Of a stretch of 40,500 nt of DNA, positions 39,751 through 40,500 are shown piece after piece (the stretch's first letter is position 1; every line of letters starts with the position of its first letter). The stretch lies in assembly GCA_026400375.1 (NCBI GenBank), contig JAPLPG010000320.1, positions 1-40,500 of the forward strand, read 5' to 3'. The DNA comes from Novosphingobium sp. Lineage in GTDB: Bacteria > Pseudomonadota > Alphaproteobacteria > Sphingomonadales > Sphingomonadaceae. The position numbers and the translations under genes are program-made. Below the pieces are notes generated by a model. It saw only the letters and a program-made list of their open reading frames with translations, was not told the origin of the DNA and ran no database searches.

Positions 39751-40500
39751 ATGCTCGATTTTCCACGCTGGAAGGTGATCTGGCTCTGGATCGTGACGCT
39801 GGTCTGCGTCGCGGCCGCGATTCCCTCGCTCACGTCCACCATGGGCCTTGGCTGGCCTTCCGGCCTTCCTGAACCCAAGATCAATCTCGGGCTCGACCTT
39901 GCTGGCGGCAGTCACATCCTGCTCGAAGCCGATCCTTCGCAAGTGCGCCAGCAGCGCATCGAAGGGATGGAGGAATCGGTCCGCAACAAGCTGAAGCAGG
40001 ATGGCCAGAAGGCGGGCAAGGAAATCCGCATCAGCGACATTTCGAACCGCGATGGCGCGCTCACTTTCGTTGTCGCCGATGCCACGCAGGTCGATGCCGT
40101 GCGCGAGACCGTTCTGCCGCTGACCAATGGCGCGGGGCTTACCGGCCAGCGCGATTGGGACATCAACGTCGTCGATGGCACCCGCTTCGTGCTCAAGCCG
40201 ACCGAGGCGGGCATCAGCCAGGCGGTGACCCAGGCGATGGACACCGCGGTCGAAGTCGTGCGCAAGCGCATCGACGCGCTCGGCACCAAGGAGCCGACGA
40301 TCATCCGCTCGGGCCCTTCGCGCATCGTCGTGCAGGTGCCGGGGCTGCAAGATCCACAGGCCTTGAAGAACCTGCTCGGCCAGACGGCCAAGCTGGAATT
40401 CAAGCTGGTCGATACCGCCGCCATCCCGTCGGATGTGGCCCAGGGCATCGCGCCTCCGGGCAGCGAGATCGTCCCTTATGCCAATCCTGCTGCGGGCGGC
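39751..40500 (+). CDS. secD: Protein translocase subunit SecD (5' part)
   Basis: N-terminal 250 residues of SecD, running off the right edge. Begins M-L-D-F-P-R-W-K with a transmembrane helix at residues about 9-27, then LGLDLAGGSHILLEADPSQV (the family D1 motif) and the P1 periplasmic domain (VVRKRIDALGTKEPTIIRSG, IVVQVPGLQDPQALKNLLGQ). With YajC it forms the complex that uses the proton gradient to help complete protein export. The remaining helices and probably secF lie beyond the window. Confidence 0.95.
   Translation, partial: MLDFPRWKVIWLWIVTLVCVAAAIPSLTSTMGLGWPSGLPEPKINLGLDLAGGSHILLEADPSQVRQQRIEGMEESVRNKLKQDGQKAGKEIRISDISNRDGALTFVVADATQVDAVRETVLPLTNGAGLTGQRDWDINVVDGTRFVLKPTEAGISQAVTQAMDTAVEVVRKRIDALGTKEPTIIRSGPSRIVVQVPGLQDPQALKNLLGQTAKLEFKLVDTAAIPSDVAQGIAPPGSEIVPYANPAAGG

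Overview
The window looks like chromosomal core DNA of a high-GC alphaproteobacterium of the order Sphingomonadales, most likely Novosphingobium or a close relative. This is inferred from several traits: two-subunit glycyl-tRNA synthetase, a pyruvate phosphate dikinase, the DOMON-like/DUF1343 pair, a TonB-like protein, a gene-transfer-agent type holin, a glutathione S-transferase closely resembling the lignin beta-etherase LigF, and GC-rich REP-like hairpin doublets. No phage, IS, integrase, CRISPR or rRNA is visible. One tRNA (Pro, GGG) is present.

Layout. 1-3.2 kb: a drug/metabolite transporter, a 72-residue membrane protein and two tandem TraB/GumN (TIKI-like) paralogues. 3.3-9.6 kb: glyQ-glyS followed by ppdK; glyS is enlarged by two in-frame palindromic repeat insertions and an AT-rich patch. 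9.7-12.2 kb: a BioC/NDUFAF5-like methyltransferase divergent from comF, a 470-bp gap with a strong hairpin, then hisI. 12.2-17.6 kb: MerR regulator plus acyl-CoA dehydrogenase, facing a leftward MFS transporter-cysK-dienelactone hydrolase run. 17.6-22.2 kb: PilZ protein, tyrS, then a DOMON-like gene translationally coupled to a DUF1343 (NamZ-like) gene, convergent with an AI-2E family permease. 22.3-27 kb: a CoxE-like VWA gene and a MoxR AAA ATPase gene separated by an L,D-transpeptidase, a GFA-family protein and a LigF-like GST. 27.1-30.6 kb: TonB-like protein, cupin, parE. 30.7-33.4 kb: an LpoA-like lipoprotein divergent from rsmI-yraN, then a tiny His/Lys/Glu-rich secreted protein. 33.5-35.5 kb: gshB interrupted by an in-frame TAA, a DedA protein and a 77-residue acidic protein. 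35.5-38 kb: the aroQ-accB-accC operon (leftward). 38-39.1 kb: a small lipoprotein, a GTA-type holin and tRNA-Pro. 39.3 kb to the end: yajC and the 5' part of secD.

Shared themes. Several genes act on the envelope (TraB/GumN pair, Ldt, LpoA-like, NamZ-like, DedA, TonB-like, YajC-SecD). Three loci concern glutathione (gshB, GFA, LigF-like GST), which makes the broken gshB reading frame notable. An 18-bp motif GCTTAACC-N4-GATTAA lies just upstream of both the vwa and moxR start codons, suggesting that the split pair is still co-regulated. REP-like doublets occur both between genes and inside the glyS coding sequence.
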